Below are positions 42,756 to 51,789 of a DNA stretch of 64,000 bases, piece by piece. The notes under the pieces are model-generated. The model was not told the origin of the DNA. It saw nothing but the letters and a program-made list of their open reading frames with translations, and did no database searches. The position numbers and the translations under genes were made by a program. Numbering within the stretch: the first letter of the stretch is position 1; the number at the start of each line of letters is the position of its first letter. Source of the DNA: JBBIOU01 sp037443205 (GTDB lineage: Bacteria > Bacteroidota > Bacteroidia > Flavobacteriales_D > UBA2798); assembly GCA_037443205.1 (NCBI GenBank), contig JBBIOU010000009.1:1-64000 (forward strand), written 5' to 3'.

Positions 42756-44186
42756 ATGAGCGAAAGCCAAGGTTGGAATGAAGACGAGTTTTTTGACGAA
42801 GATGAAGAAGTTACCCTGCACCTGAAAAGGTTTGAGCAGATGATAAACAACAATGAAAACTATTTTTTTGATGTAGAAGTATTTGAAAGCATCATAGATA
42901 ACTACCTGTATCAAAACGATATAAAAAAAGCATTAAAAGCAATAACTGTAGCTGTTTCGCAACACCCTGACGCAGTACCCATACTATTAAGAAAAGCAGA
43001 GATACACGCTTCATCAGGAAAATTAAATAAAGCGCTTGAAATATTAATGCGTATAGAACATTTAGACCCCGGTAATGAAGATGGCTACATTTTAAAAGCA
43101 GGCATATACAGCCAGCAGCGCAACTACAAAGAAGCCATCAGAGCCTTAAAAAAAGCCATCCATATTGCAGGAGAAGAAGAAGCAGATGATTTATATGTTG
43201 ACCTTGCATTTGAATACGAAAATTTAAAAGAGTGGAATAAAGCCATTGAATGTTTGCATAAAGCACTTCAGATTAATCGCGAAAACGAAGCAGCACTCTA
43301 CGAACTGGCCTATTGTTACGAAATGAGTAATAGCCAGGAATCGGGCATTAAATTCTTTAGCGAATTTATAGACAATAATCCCTATTCATTTACGGCATGG
43401 TATAACTTAGGCAATATGTTTGTTCGCAAATCATTATACGAAAAAGCTATACAAGCCTACGATTATTGCATAGCCATAAACGAATATTTTTCTTCGGCCT
43501 ACTTCAATAAAGCCAATGCACTGGTACATATCGAACAATATCAGCAAGCTATTGAATGTTACCTGCAAACATTTAATTATGAAGAACCACAGGCCATTAC
43601 CTATTGCTATATGGGCGAGTGTTACGAAAAAATGAACTACCCGTCCGAAGCCTACAAGCATTTTTTAAAAGCCACCGATATGGCACCGGATATGGCCGAA
43701 GCCTGGGTTGGCCTTGCCGTAGCTGCCGGAAATTTAGATAAAATAAATATGGCTATAGAATATATGCACAAAGCATTGCAAATAGAAGCTTCCAATGCAG
43801 ATTATTACTATATATATGCTGAAATTTTAGAAAAAGCAGGACTCATCGAACAGGCGAACATGGCTTTTAAAAATGCTCTTTCTATTGATGAACACAATAC
43901 AGAACTTTTTTTAGATTATACCAACTTTTTGTTTGAAAATTACAGTGCAGATACAGCCATTGAAGAATTAGAAAACAATCTTGAATATTACAACTTTGAA
44001 GCCGATTTGCTTTACCGGCTGGGAGTATATTATTACTTAAACGGCAAACTTAAAACAGCATTATTATACATAGAAAATGCGCTACAAAAAGATTATAAAG
44101 CCCATATTAAAATGATAGACTATTTACCCGAAATAGTTTATAACAACGAAATAATGCAATTAATAGAAATTTATAAAAAGAAATGA
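42756..44186 (+). CDS. Cytoplasmic TPR-repeat protein
   Basis: This 476-aa protein has no signal peptide. It opens with an acidic N-terminus (EDEFFDEDEEV, ~5-15), then carries about ten TPR motifs (for example AWYNLGNMFVRKSLYEKAIQAY and AYFNKANALVHIEQYQQAIECY). It is a scaffold or adaptor. Its stop overlaps the ComA start (ATGA), so the two are translated together. I recall TPR proteins, DUF368 genes and pathway enzymes being neighbours in other Bacteroidota, which suggests a conserved group here. Confidence 0.82.
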   Translation: MSESQGWNEDEFFDEDEEVTLHLKRFEQMINNNENYFFDVEVFESIIDNYLYQNDIKKALKAITVAVSQHPDAVPILLRKAEIHASSGKLNKALEILMRIEHLDPGNEDGYILKAGIYSQQRNYKEAIRALKKAIHIAGEEEADDLYVDLAFEYENLKEWNKAIECLHKALQINRENEAALYELAYCYEMSNSQESGIKFFSEFIDNNPYSFTAWYNLGNMFVRKSLYEKAIQAYDYCIAINEYFSSAYFNKANALVHIEQYQQAIECYLQTFNYEEPQAITYCYMGECYEKMNYPSEAYKHFLKATDMAPDMAEAWVGLAVAAGNLDKINMAIEYMHKALQIEASNADYYYIYAEILEKAGLIEQANMAFKNALSIDEHNTELFLDYTNFLFENYSADTAIEELENNLEYYNFEADLLYRLGVYYYLNGKLKTALLYIENALQKDYKAHIKMIDYLPEIVYNNEIMQLIEIYKKK

Positions 44187-44986
44187 ATTTTACACTGCCA
44201 CATATACCCGAACGCATTGCAAAACCCCGTAAAAGCGGTATAAACATGATGATGGATAAAGGACTGTCGCTAATCGAAACAGAAGCCTTTATTCAAAGTT
44301 CAGCCGAATTTACCGATTTGGTAAAATTTGGATTTGGTACGGCCATGGTTACAGCCAACCTCGAAGAAAAAATTAAATTATACAAACAAGCCAAAATCAA
44401 CCCTTACTTTGGTGGCACCTTGTTCGAAGCCTTTATTGCCAGAAATAAATTTGATGATTACCGAAAACTTATTTCGAAGTACAAACTTGAATATGTAGAA
44501 ATTTCGGATGGCTCCATTGTTTTAAATCATGACGAAAAATGTAAATACATCCAAAAATTATCCAAAGATTTTACGGTGCTTTCGGAAGTAGGTTCTAAAG
44601 AAGCGGGCATCATCATTAGTCCGGGTAAATGGATAAGAATGATGCGTAAAGAAATTGAAGCAGGAGCATGGAAAGTAATTGCCGAAGGAAGAGAAAGCGG
44701 TACGGTAGGAATTTTTCGCCCCAGCGGGCATGCACATACATTGCTGATTAATAAAATTACAGCCAAAATAAAACCCGAAGACATCATGTGGGAAGCTCCA
44801 AAAAAAGAACAACAGGTATGGTTTATCAAACATTTTGGAGCTAATGTAAATTTAGGGAATATATCACCCAACGAAATCGTAGCTTTAGAATGTTTAAGAT
44901 TAGGTTTAAGAGGAGATACTTTTTTTACCTTTTTACCTGCTGAAGTAGCCCAAAAAATAAAATATCCCGATAAAAAGAAATCATAA
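44183..44986 (+). CDS. Phosphosulfolactate synthase (ComA-family)
   Basis: This 267-aa (beta/alpha)8-type enzyme of the ComA family adds sulfite to phosphoenolpyruvate to give phosphosulfolactate, the first step to coenzyme M in methanogens and to sulfolactate elsewhere. The family line KFGFGTAMVT, YFGGTLFEAF, VEISDGSIVLN, VLSEVGSKEAG and EAGAWKVIAEGRESG are all seen. It is coupled to the TPR gene by the 4-nt ATGA overlap. In Bacteroidota the physiological use is uncertain; sulfonate or sulfonolipid metabolism is a plausible role. ComB and ComC partners are not in this window. Confidence 0.88.
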   Translation: MNFTLPHIPERIAKPRKSGINMMMDKGLSLIETEAFIQSSAEFTDLVKFGFGTAMVTANLEEKIKLYKQAKINPYFGGTLFEAFIARNKFDDYRKLISKYKLEYVEISDGSIVLNHDEKCKYIQKLSKDFTVLSEVGSKEAGIIISPGKWIRMMRKEIEAGAWKVIAEGRESGTVGIFRPSGHAHTLLINKITAKIKPEDIMWEAPKKEQQVWFIKHFGANVNLGNISPNEIVALECLRLGLRGDTFFTFLPAEVAQKIKYPDKKKS

Positions 44987-45000
44987 ACACATTATTTTCA

Positions 45001-45318
45001 ATGAAAGAAATTACACCCCGCGAATTAAAAGCAAAATTAGATGCTAAAGAAAACATACAGGTGATAGACGTGCGCGAACCCTACGAAGCAGAAATATGCA
45101 GCATTGGCGCTGAACTAATACCCATGGGCGATGTGCTGAATAATATTGATAAAATCAGTAAAGACATCCCCGTTATTATTCATTGCCGTAGCGGTAAACG
45201 CTCTGCAGCAGTAATAAGCAGTCTCGAAACCCAGTTTGGCTTCACCAATTTGTATAATCTTAAAGGTGGAATACTTGCCTGGGCGGATGAAGTTGATAGC
45301 TCCCTGCCTAAATATTAA
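45001..45318 (+). CDS. Single-domain rhodanese-like protein
   Basis: This 105-aa sulfurtransferase domain moves sulfane sulfur through an active-site cysteine. The active-site loop HCRSGKRS holds Cys62, and the domain is complete with VIDVREPYEAE at ~21-31 and GGILAW near the end. It has no partner domain. It lies 14 nt after ComA, whose reaction uses sulfite; whether the two share sulfur chemistry is only suggestive. Single-domain rhodaneses like GlpE are common and non-specific. Confidence 0.88.
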   Translation: MKEITPRELKAKLDAKENIQVIDVREPYEAEICSIGAELIPMGDVLNNIDKISKDIPVIIHCRSGKRSAAVISSLETQFGFTNLYNLKGGILAWADEVDSSLPKY

Positions 45319-45335
45319 ACTTTTTCTATAAACCA

Positions 45336-46244
45336 ATGAATAATCGCATTAAACTATATCTAAAAGGCATAGCTATGGGAGCGGCAGATGTGGTGCCCGG
45401 TGTTTCGGGTGGTACAATTGCTTTTATTTCGGGTATATACGATGAGTTGTTAAATTCAATTAACTCCATCAATCTAAAGGCTTTTAAAGTGTTATTTAAA
45501 AATGGTCTTTTGGCATTTTGGAAACACATCAATGCAAATTTTTTATTAGTTCTTTTGTTAGGAATTATTACCGCCATTTTTACATTATCCAAATTAATAA
45601 CTTATTTGTTGGATAATTATCCGGTATATGTTTGGGCATTTTTTTTCGGTTTAATTGCAGCCAGTATTATTTACGTTGCTAAACAAATAAAATATTGGAG
45701 CATTTCGGTTCTTGTCTTTTTGTTACTTGGAACAAGCATAGCCTGGCTAATAACCCGCACCGGCATAGCCATAGAAAATACCCAAACCTGGTATATCTTT
45801 ATTTGCGGATGTGTAGCAATTTGCGCCATGATTTTACCCGGTATATCGGGCAGTTTTATTTTGGTGCTCATGGGTACATATAATTATATTCTTACATCGG
45901 TTAAAGAATTTAAAATAATGGTAATTGCAGTATTTGCATCAGGTTGTATAATCGGATTGCTTTCATTTTCCAGATTATTATCATTTTTGCTCAATAAATT
46001 TCAGGTATTTACTATTGCTCTGCTTACGGGTTTTTTAGTGGGTTCGCTCAATAAAATTTGGCCATGGAAAGAAACCTTGCAAACATTTACCGATTCAAAA
46101 GGAAAAATTATACCTATACTCGAAAAAAATGTTTTACCTGCCGATATTTCAGAAATACTTCTTGCCCTGATTACGGCAGTTGCAGGATTTTTGCTGATTT
46201 TTATTGTTGAAAAAATAGCAGTAAATAAAACAACGGATGCCTGA
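45336..46244 (+). CDS. DUF368 membrane protein (PopT-type undecaprenyl-phosphate translocase)
   Basis: This 302-aa multi-pass membrane protein of the DUF368 family has the hallmark near-N-terminal GAADVVPGVSGGTIAFISG (~14-32) and a repeat of this turn in the second half, MILPGISGSFILVLMG. Members called PopT were shown to return undecaprenyl phosphate to the cytoplasmic face of the membrane. About nine hydrophobic helices are seen. It overlaps the next gene by 8 nt, so is coupled with the FAD oxidase and follows the rhodanese. Assignment to the family is firm; the exact substrate in this organism is inferred. Confidence 0.85.
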   Translation: MNNRIKLYLKGIAMGAADVVPGVSGGTIAFISGIYDELLNSINSINLKAFKVLFKNGLLAFWKHINANFLLVLLLGIITAIFTLSKLITYLLDNYPVYVWAFFFGLIAASIIYVAKQIKYWSISVLVFLLLGTSIAWLITRTGIAIENTQTWYIFICGCVAICAMILPGISGSFILVLMGTYNYILTSVKEFKIMVIAVFASGCIIGLLSFSRLLSFLLNKFQVFTIALLTGFLVGSLNKIWPWKETLQTFTDSKGKIIPILEKNVLPADISEILLALITAVAGFLLIFIVEKIAVNKTTDA

Positions 46245-47631
46245 TTTTAAGCCCACATGGATTTATGAACTGAATAAAATTATTCCGGACGGAGTATTTA
46301 CCTCCGAAGAGCAAAGACATGCCTACAGCCACGATGAAACAGAAGACTTAAAGTTTTTGCCGGATGTGGTAGTTAAACCTGATAATACCAAACAAATTTC
46401 TGAACTGCTTAAATTTTGCAACAAACATTTGATACCGGTAACTCCTATGGGTGCACGCACCGGTTTAAGCGGTGGAGCATTACCCGTCTATAAAGGCATT
46501 GCATTATCTACCGAAAAATTAAATAAGATTATTCATATTGACGAAAAAAATTTGCAGGCAATAGTTGAGCCGGCTGTTATTACCCAGGTTTTGCAAGATA
46601 CCGTAATTGAAAAAAAATTATTTTATCCTCCCGATCCTTCCAGCCGAGGTTCCTGTTATATCGGTGGCAACATAGCCGAAAATGCAGGTGGACCAAGAGC
46701 CGTGAAATACGGGGTTACCAAAGATTATGTATTAAATCTTGAAGTTGTATTGCCCACCGGTGAAATCATCTGGACAGGAGCCAATACCTTAAAAAATGCT
46801 ACCGGATATAATTTAACTCAACTGATAGTTGGCAGCGAAGGTACACTGGCAGTAATTACCAAAGCCGTATTAAAACTTATACCTTATCCTGCTCACAACG
46901 TATTAATGTTAGTCCCTTTTTTTAGTGCAACAAAAGCCTGCGAAGCAGTTTCGGCAATATTCAGAGCCGGGATTACACCTTCAGCCCTCGAGTTTATGGA
47001 ACGCAATGCCATTGATTGGGTAATGAAATATGTATCTGGAATTAATATCATGGTTAAAGATAATATTCAGGCTCACCTGCTGATAGAATTAGATGGTAAT
47101 GATTTAGATAATTTGTTTAAAGAAGCGCAACAAGTTGAGCAGGTATTGCAGCAATATGAATGTGATGAAATATTGTTTGCCGATACCGAAGAGCAAAAAC
47201 AAACCCTATGGAAAATGCGCAGAAGAGTGGCAGAAGCCGTAAAATCAAATTCTATTTATAAAGAAGAAGATACCGTAGTGCCAAGATATGAACTGCCCCG
47301 ATTGTTGCAAGGAGTGAAAGAGATTGGTAATAAGTATGGCTTTCACAGCGTTTGTTATGGCCATGCGGGTGACGGCAATTTGCATGTTAATATTATAAAA
47401 AATAATTTGTCCGACCCGGAATGGAATGATACATTACCTCTCGGCATTCGCGAGATATTCGAACTAACCGTTAAATTGGGAGGGACCATAAGCGGAGAAC
47501 ATGGTATTGGTTATGTTCAAAAACCTTATCTGGATATTGCTTTTAATGAGGTACAAATAAATTTAATGAAAAATATAAAAAAATTGTTTGACCCTAATAA
47601 TATTCTCAATCCCGGAAAAATATTTATTTAA
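46237..47631 (+). CDS. FAD-linked oxidase (GlcD/D-lactate dehydrogenase type)
   Basis: This 464-aa FAD-dependent alpha-hydroxyacid dehydrogenase has an N-terminal FAD-binding PCMH domain (~40-220; PVTPMGARTGLSGGALP, PDPSSRGSCYIGGNIAENAGG and GSEGTLAVIT). The C-terminal FAD-linked oxidase domain ends with GHAGDGNLHVNI, SGEHGIGYVQKPYL and LFDPNNILNPGKI. It oxidises D-2-hydroxy acids such as glycolate, D-lactate or related compounds. The start overlaps the DUF368 gene by 8 nt. No separate GlcE/GlcF genes are present, so the electron acceptor is not shown. Confidence 0.9.
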   Translation: MPDFKPTWIYELNKIIPDGVFTSEEQRHAYSHDETEDLKFLPDVVVKPDNTKQISELLKFCNKHLIPVTPMGARTGLSGGALPVYKGIALSTEKLNKIIHIDEKNLQAIVEPAVITQVLQDTVIEKKLFYPPDPSSRGSCYIGGNIAENAGGPRAVKYGVTKDYVLNLEVVLPTGEIIWTGANTLKNATGYNLTQLIVGSEGTLAVITKAVLKLIPYPAHNVLMLVPFFSATKACEAVSAIFRAGITPSALEFMERNAIDWVMKYVSGINIMVKDNIQAHLLIELDGNDLDNLFKEAQQVEQVLQQYECDEILFADTEEQKQTLWKMRRRVAEAVKSNSIYKEEDTVVPRYELPRLLQGVKEIGNKYGFHSVCYGHAGDGNLHVNIIKNNLSDPEWNDTLPLGIREIFELTVKLGGTISGEHGIGYVQKPYLDIAFNEVQINLMKNIKKLFDPNNILNPGKIFI

Positions 47632-47641
47632 TACCTGTTTT

Positions 47642-48256
47642 ATGAAGCAATTTATTCACTTTATGTTGATGTTGTTTTTTTTGTTTGCCTGCAATAAAGA
47701 CAGGTTGAAAAAAAATGAAACAGCAGTTACGGGAACAGTAGTTGATAAACTGACCTTTTTAAAAATACCGGGTGCTATGGTTAGTGTAGTTAAAACCCCT
47801 AAGCACAATCCCTCTATTTATAATATGATTATAGTAACACAACAAACTACCGATTCAAATGCTGCTTTTGATATTAAATTTAAACACGAAGATGCATACA
47901 GATATTATATAGTAGCTCAGAAAACACCTTATTTCTACGAATTTTTCAGCTACCTTACACCGAATCAAAAAAATGAAGTAACCGTTTACTTGTCGCCTCC
48001 CGCATACATTAAAGTAAATGCAAAAAATATAAATCCCTTTGATGCTAATGATAAAATTGAAATTGCAGCTGGCTTTGGAGTAAATGCAACTGTATTAACA
48101 GGTCAAAATATTGATACCGGTATATTTTTTTCTAATATCGGTAACCGCACAAATACTATTGCATGCAAACTTACACGCAATGCTGTAGATTCAATATTTT
48201 CATACAACCTATATACACCGGCATACGATACGGTAAGTATAAATGTACATTATTAA
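47642..48256 (+). CDS. Uncharacterised lipoprotein
   Basis: The 204-aa product is read from ATG 47642 (MKQFIHFMLMLFFLFAC), with Cys17 as probable lipidation site (LFAC). A longer start at 47588 would add 18 residues and lie inside the oxidase gene. I do not recognise the domain; the ~30-130 region (GTVVDKLTFLKIPGAMVSVVK) resembles a carboxypeptidase-regulatory-like beta-sandwich. It is likely the last gene of the operon starting at 42756. Confidence 0.65.
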   Translation: MKQFIHFMLMLFFLFACNKDRLKKNETAVTGTVVDKLTFLKIPGAMVSVVKTPKHNPSIYNMIIVTQQTTDSNAAFDIKFKHEDAYRYYIVAQKTPYFYEFFSYLTPNQKNEVTVYLSPPAYIKVNAKNINPFDANDKIEIAAGFGVNATVLTGQNIDTGIFFSNIGNRTNTIACKLTRNAVDSIFSYNLYTPAYDTVSINVHY

Positions 48257-48610
48257 CTCTAACTTGCATTAGTTACGCATAACTTGGTTAATCTATGAAA
48301 TGTGATTGAGGGCAGCATTTGGGTAAATTCTTTTTTAGATTTTGTTAAACCCAAATTTCTAATGCTGAGTGCTTTGGCAAAGGGCTGGGATTTGGGTTAT
48401 CCGCCATCAGGCGAGCATTACGCATGCTAATGCTTAATGCGGGTTAAAATTTCTTACTTTAAAAAACAATAAATATTTCAATAAAATTCTTACAATATCA
48501 CAGAAACCAGACTTGCCGAGAAAAAATCGAATGACTTTTTGGGTTCATCTAAAAATTCAGCATTTTATTTTAAATTATTACTAAATTGCCAAATAATTTT
48601 CAGGTTATAA
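48257..48610. other. Intergenic region before the fused E1 gene
   Basis: No gene was found. It contains the fourth multi-hairpin repeat (48347-48448) and, before it (48300-48326), a GGGCAGCATTTGGGTAAATT stretch that resembles the second repeat family's tail. After it a CTTGCCGAGAAAAAATCGAA fragment (~48508) recurs at ~5831. No clear promoter for the E1 gene was identified. Confidence 0.55.
48347..48448 (+). repeat. Multi-hairpin intergenic repeat, copy 4 (shortened)
   Basis: This copy is shorter because the left arm of the long inner hairpin of copy 2 is missing: AAACCC runs directly into AAATTTCTAATGCTGA. The 10-bp hairpin (48416-48425/48430-48439, loop GCTA) carries one mismatch (G to T), and the right end reads GGGTTAAA instead of GGGATAAA. 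It looks like a decaying member. Confidence 0.8.
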
Positions 48611-50698
48611 ATGACAGCAACAGTGAACGAAAAAATTAAGATTTACCCGGATAAAAAAACACAACTTCATGCATTTGAATTGATGTGTACAGCCAAGTGC
48701 ATGGCCGAGTTGTACGAAAAAAATAAAGATGTTACCGCAAAATATGTACATGCTACATCGCGCGGACACGAAGCCGTGCAAATAGCTCTGGGCATGCAAC
48801 TTAAACCGCAGGATTATCTCTCTGCCTATTATCGCGATGACAGTATTTTGTTAGCGATTGGTATGCAGCCCTATGAATTGATGTTGCAACTTTTAGGTAA
48901 AAGAGAGGACCCGTTTTCAGGGGGCAGACATTATTATGCTCATCCGAGTTTAAAACGCGATGATATGCCTAAAATACCTATGCAGTCATCAGCAACAGGT
49001 ATGCAGGCAATACCCACCACCGGTGTTGCAATGGGTTTAAAATACAAAGAACAAATTGGTATTGCCGATGATTACAAAGGTGATAACCCCATTGCCGTTT
49101 GCTCATTGGGAGATGCTTCTATTACTGAAGGCGAGGTGGCCGAAGCTTTTCAAATGGCCGTATTAAAACAACTTCCCATCCTGTATTTAATACAAGATAA
49201 CGAATGGGATATTTCTGCTCATGCCCGGGAAATTAGAGCACAAGAGGCATGGGAGTATGCCAAGGGATTTAAAGGTTTGGAAGTACGTAGAATCAACGGC
49301 AGCGATTTTTATGAATCATACCATTGCATCAAAGAAGTAATTCAAATAATACGTAAAGAGCGCAGGCCATTTATGATTCATGCCAAAGTGCCCTTACTCA
49401 ATCATCACACATCAGGCGTCCGAAAAGAATGGTACCGCGAAGATCTCGAAGAACAATCAAAAAGAGACCCATATCCTTTGTTCAGAAAACAACTTTTGGA
49501 AAACGGTATCAGCGAAAACGAAATTAAAGAAATAGAACTACTGGCCGAATTAAAAGTTGAAGCCGAATATAAAAAAGCCCTGGCCAGCGAAGATCCAAAA
49601 CCCGAAGATATTTATAACCATATTTTTGCTGAGACACCTGTAAAAGAAGAAAAAGGCAACCGGGCACCGGCCGGTAAACAACCCACCGTAATGGTAGATT
49701 CGGCCTTGTTTGCAATTCGCGAATTGATGAGTAAACACAAAGAATGTTTGCTTTACGGACAAGATGTAGGCAGAAGACTGGGCGGAGTTTTTAGAGAAGC
49801 AGCAACCCTGGCTCAACAGTTTGGTGATGAACGCGTATTTAATACTCCCATTCAGGAAGCATTTATTGTTGGCAGTACAGTGGGTATGAGTGCCGTAGGT
49901 TTAAAACCGATAGTAGAAGTACAGTTTGCCGATTATATATGGCCGGGTTTAAACCAGTTATTTACCGAGGTTTCGCGCTCGTATTACCTGAGTAACGGAA
50001 AATGGCCGGTAAGTATGATTTTGCGTGTGCCCATAGGTGCCTACGGCAGTGGAGGGCCTTATCATTCATCCAGTGTCGAATCGGTAGTATGCAATATCAA
50101 AGGTATAAAAGTAGCCTACCCAAGTACAGGTGCCGATTTAAAAGGATTGATGAAAGCCGCTTATTACGACCCCAATCCGGTTGTGATGCTTGAGCATAAA
50201 GGTTTATACTGGAGTAAAATTAAAGGTACCGAAGATGCCCGAACCATTGAACCCGATGAAGATTATATTATCCCTTTTGGTAAAGCTCGTTTGGTAACAG
50301 AAGTTGATAAATACGCTCTGCAAAATGGAGTAACACTTACCATTATTACCTACGGCATGGGAGTATATTGGGCTAAAAATGCAGCCAAACAATTTGCCGG
50401 AAAAATTGAAATCGTTGATTTAAGAACCCTCGTACCACTTGACGAAGAAACAGTATTTTCTGTTGTAAAAAAACACGGAAAATGCATCGTATTAACTGAA
50501 GAACCCAAGCCTAATTCATTTGCACAAGCCCTGGCTGGTCGCATACAAGAATATTGTTTTGAATATTTGGATGCACCCGTAAAAGTAATAGGCGCGGTAG
50601 ATTTACCCGCTATACCTTTAAGTAGTATATTAGAACAGGCAATGTTGCCCAATGCCGAAAAAGTTGCCGCAGCTATAAAGGAATTGCTGGCCTACTAA
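48611..50698 (+). CDS. Fused alpha+beta E1 component of 2-oxoacid dehydrogenase (BCKDH type)
   Basis: This 695-aa thiamine-diphosphate decarboxylase joins the alpha and beta subunits of a 2-oxoacid dehydrogenase E1 in one chain. The alpha part (~1-320) has the ThDP motif GDASITEGEVAEAF (Gly167-Asp168 onward) with Asn in the later QDNEWDIS. The beta part (~355-695) shows GQDVGRRLGGVFR, FNTPIQEAFIVG and EHKGLYW. Such fused E1 proteins are common in Bacteroidota and usually act on branched-chain 2-oxoacids. E2 and E3 are not in this window. Confidence 0.9.
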   Translation: MTATVNEKIKIYPDKKTQLHAFELMCTAKCMAELYEKNKDVTAKYVHATSRGHEAVQIALGMQLKPQDYLSAYYRDDSILLAIGMQPYELMLQLLGKREDPFSGGRHYYAHPSLKRDDMPKIPMQSSATGMQAIPTTGVAMGLKYKEQIGIADDYKGDNPIAVCSLGDASITEGEVAEAFQMAVLKQLPILYLIQDNEWDISAHAREIRAQEAWEYAKGFKGLEVRRINGSDFYESYHCIKEVIQIIRKERRPFMIHAKVPLLNHHTSGVRKEWYREDLEEQSKRDPYPLFRKQLLENGISENEIKEIELLAELKVEAEYKKALASEDPKPEDIYNHIFAETPVKEEKGNRAPAGKQPTVMVDSALFAIRELMSKHKECLLYGQDVGRRLGGVFREAATLAQQFGDERVFNTPIQEAFIVGSTVGMSAVGLKPIVEVQFADYIWPGLNQLFTEVSRSYYLSNGKWPVSMILRVPIGAYGSGGPYHSSSVESVVCNIKGIKVAYPSTGADLKGLMKAAYYDPNPVVMLEHKGLYWSKIKGTEDARTIEPDEDYIIPFGKARLVTEVDKYALQNGVTLTIITYGMGVYWAKNAAKQFAGKIEIVDLRTLVPLDEETVFSVVKKHGKCIVLTEEPKPNSFAQALAGRIQEYCFEYLDAPVKVIGAVDLPAIPLSSILEQAMLPNAEKVAAAIKELLAY

Positions 50699-51020
50699 TA
50701 CAATGGCATCTACCTGAAAATTATTTGTCTTATATTATCAACAAACGGTTAATTTTAAAAAATTTAGATACCCGCAATGATGCGAAAAAAGTGTAATGAC
50801 TTTTTAGAGAAACTTACACAAAAAAGTAAACAGAACATCTGCTTGTTCAAATAAAGAAAATAATCCCCCAATGCCTCATACATAAACACACCCGCCCATG
50901 TCATACGTAGCTAATAACAATTTTGGCATTAATAATCTTTCTGATTGCTGGTGATAAAATGAGGGAGCCGGGGCAAAATGCGTTTAGTTAAAAGTCATAG
51001 GTTGGATAATAGTATAGTGA
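50699..51020. other. Intergenic region between the E1 gene and radC
   Basis: No gene was seen. At about 50766-50805 a GCGAAAAAAGTGTAATGACTTTTTAG segment resembles the repeat fragments near 5831 and 48508, but less exactly. The two genes face each other, so their 3' ends meet here. I see no strong terminator. Confidence 0.5.
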
Positions 51021-51719
51021 TTATAATTTTCCTTCATCCACAAAACTGTAGTAATTTTTATCTCCTATAATAATATGGTCAATAAGTTTTATATCTAATA
51101 ATTCTCCGGCTTTTTTAATTTTTTCGGTAATTTTAAAATCTTGTTCACTGGGTTGTATATTGCCCGAAGGATGATTGTGTGCTAAAATTATACCCGAAGC
51201 TAATTCTTGTATTGCTTGTTTAAAAATAATACGCGTATCTACTACTGTTCCGCTAATACCTCCGCGACTAATAAGAAATTTAGATTTTACCTTGTTATTT
51301 CGGCTCAGGTTCAACATCCAGAACTCTTCGTGCGGTAAATCGCTCAAAAAGGATTGAAGTATCTGATAAGCATCGTTGCTTGATTTTATAGCGTAATCTT
51401 CGCTTATTTTTTCATCTTTTCTTCTACGTGCCAATTCCATGGCGGCTACTATGCTTATGGCCTTGGCTTCGCCAATACCTTTAAATTGCTGCAAGTCATT
51501 TACGCTTAACTTGGCAAGTTTATTCAGGTTATTGGAACAGGCTTGTAATATTCTTTTTGATAATTCAACAGCCGATTCTTCGTTATTTCCACTGCCTATT
51601 AAAATAGCTATCAACTCTGCATCCGATAACGAATTTTTACCCTTTAATAGCAGTTTTTCACGGGGTCTGTCGTCTTCGGCCCAGTTTTTTATGCTGATTC
51701 GTTGCTTGTTTAAAGCCAT
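51021..51719 (-). CDS. radC: RadC-family JAMM protein
   Basis: This 232-aa RadC/UPF0758 protein has a short helix-hairpin-helix-like region followed by a JAB1/MPN-type metalloprotease-like domain. The domain carries the zinc-binding HNHPSGNIQPSEQD motif. Despite its name its role in DNA repair is doubtful in general; the biochemical activity is unknown. It lies beyond the rpsT terminator, so it probably has its own promoter. Confidence 0.9.
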   Translation of the reverse strand: MALNKQRISIKNWAEDDRPREKLLLKGKNSLSDAELIAILIGSGNNEESAVELSKRILQACSNNLNKLAKLSVNDLQQFKGIGEAKAISIVAAMELARRRKDEKISEDYAIKSSNDAYQILQSFLSDLPHEEFWMLNLSRNNKVKSKFLISRGGISGTVVDTRIIFKQAIQELASGIILAHNHPSGNIQPSEQDFKITEKIKKAGELLDIKLIDHIIIGDKNYYSFVDEGKL

Positions 51720-51736
51720 GGCATAAAATTACAAAA

Positions 51737-51760
51737 CCCTTTCCGAATATTCAGAAAGGG
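51737..51760 (-). terminator. Rho-independent terminator for rpsT (minus strand)
   Basis: The arms CCCTTTC and GAAAGGG flank an 8-10-nt interior that itself partly pairs (GAATATTC). On the minus strand they are followed by TTTTGTAATTTT. The site is between the rpsT stop and the radC start, so it ends the ribosomal protein transcript. Confidence 0.8.
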
Positions 51761-51789
51761 CTTTGCAAAAATCAAAAACAATGTATTAA

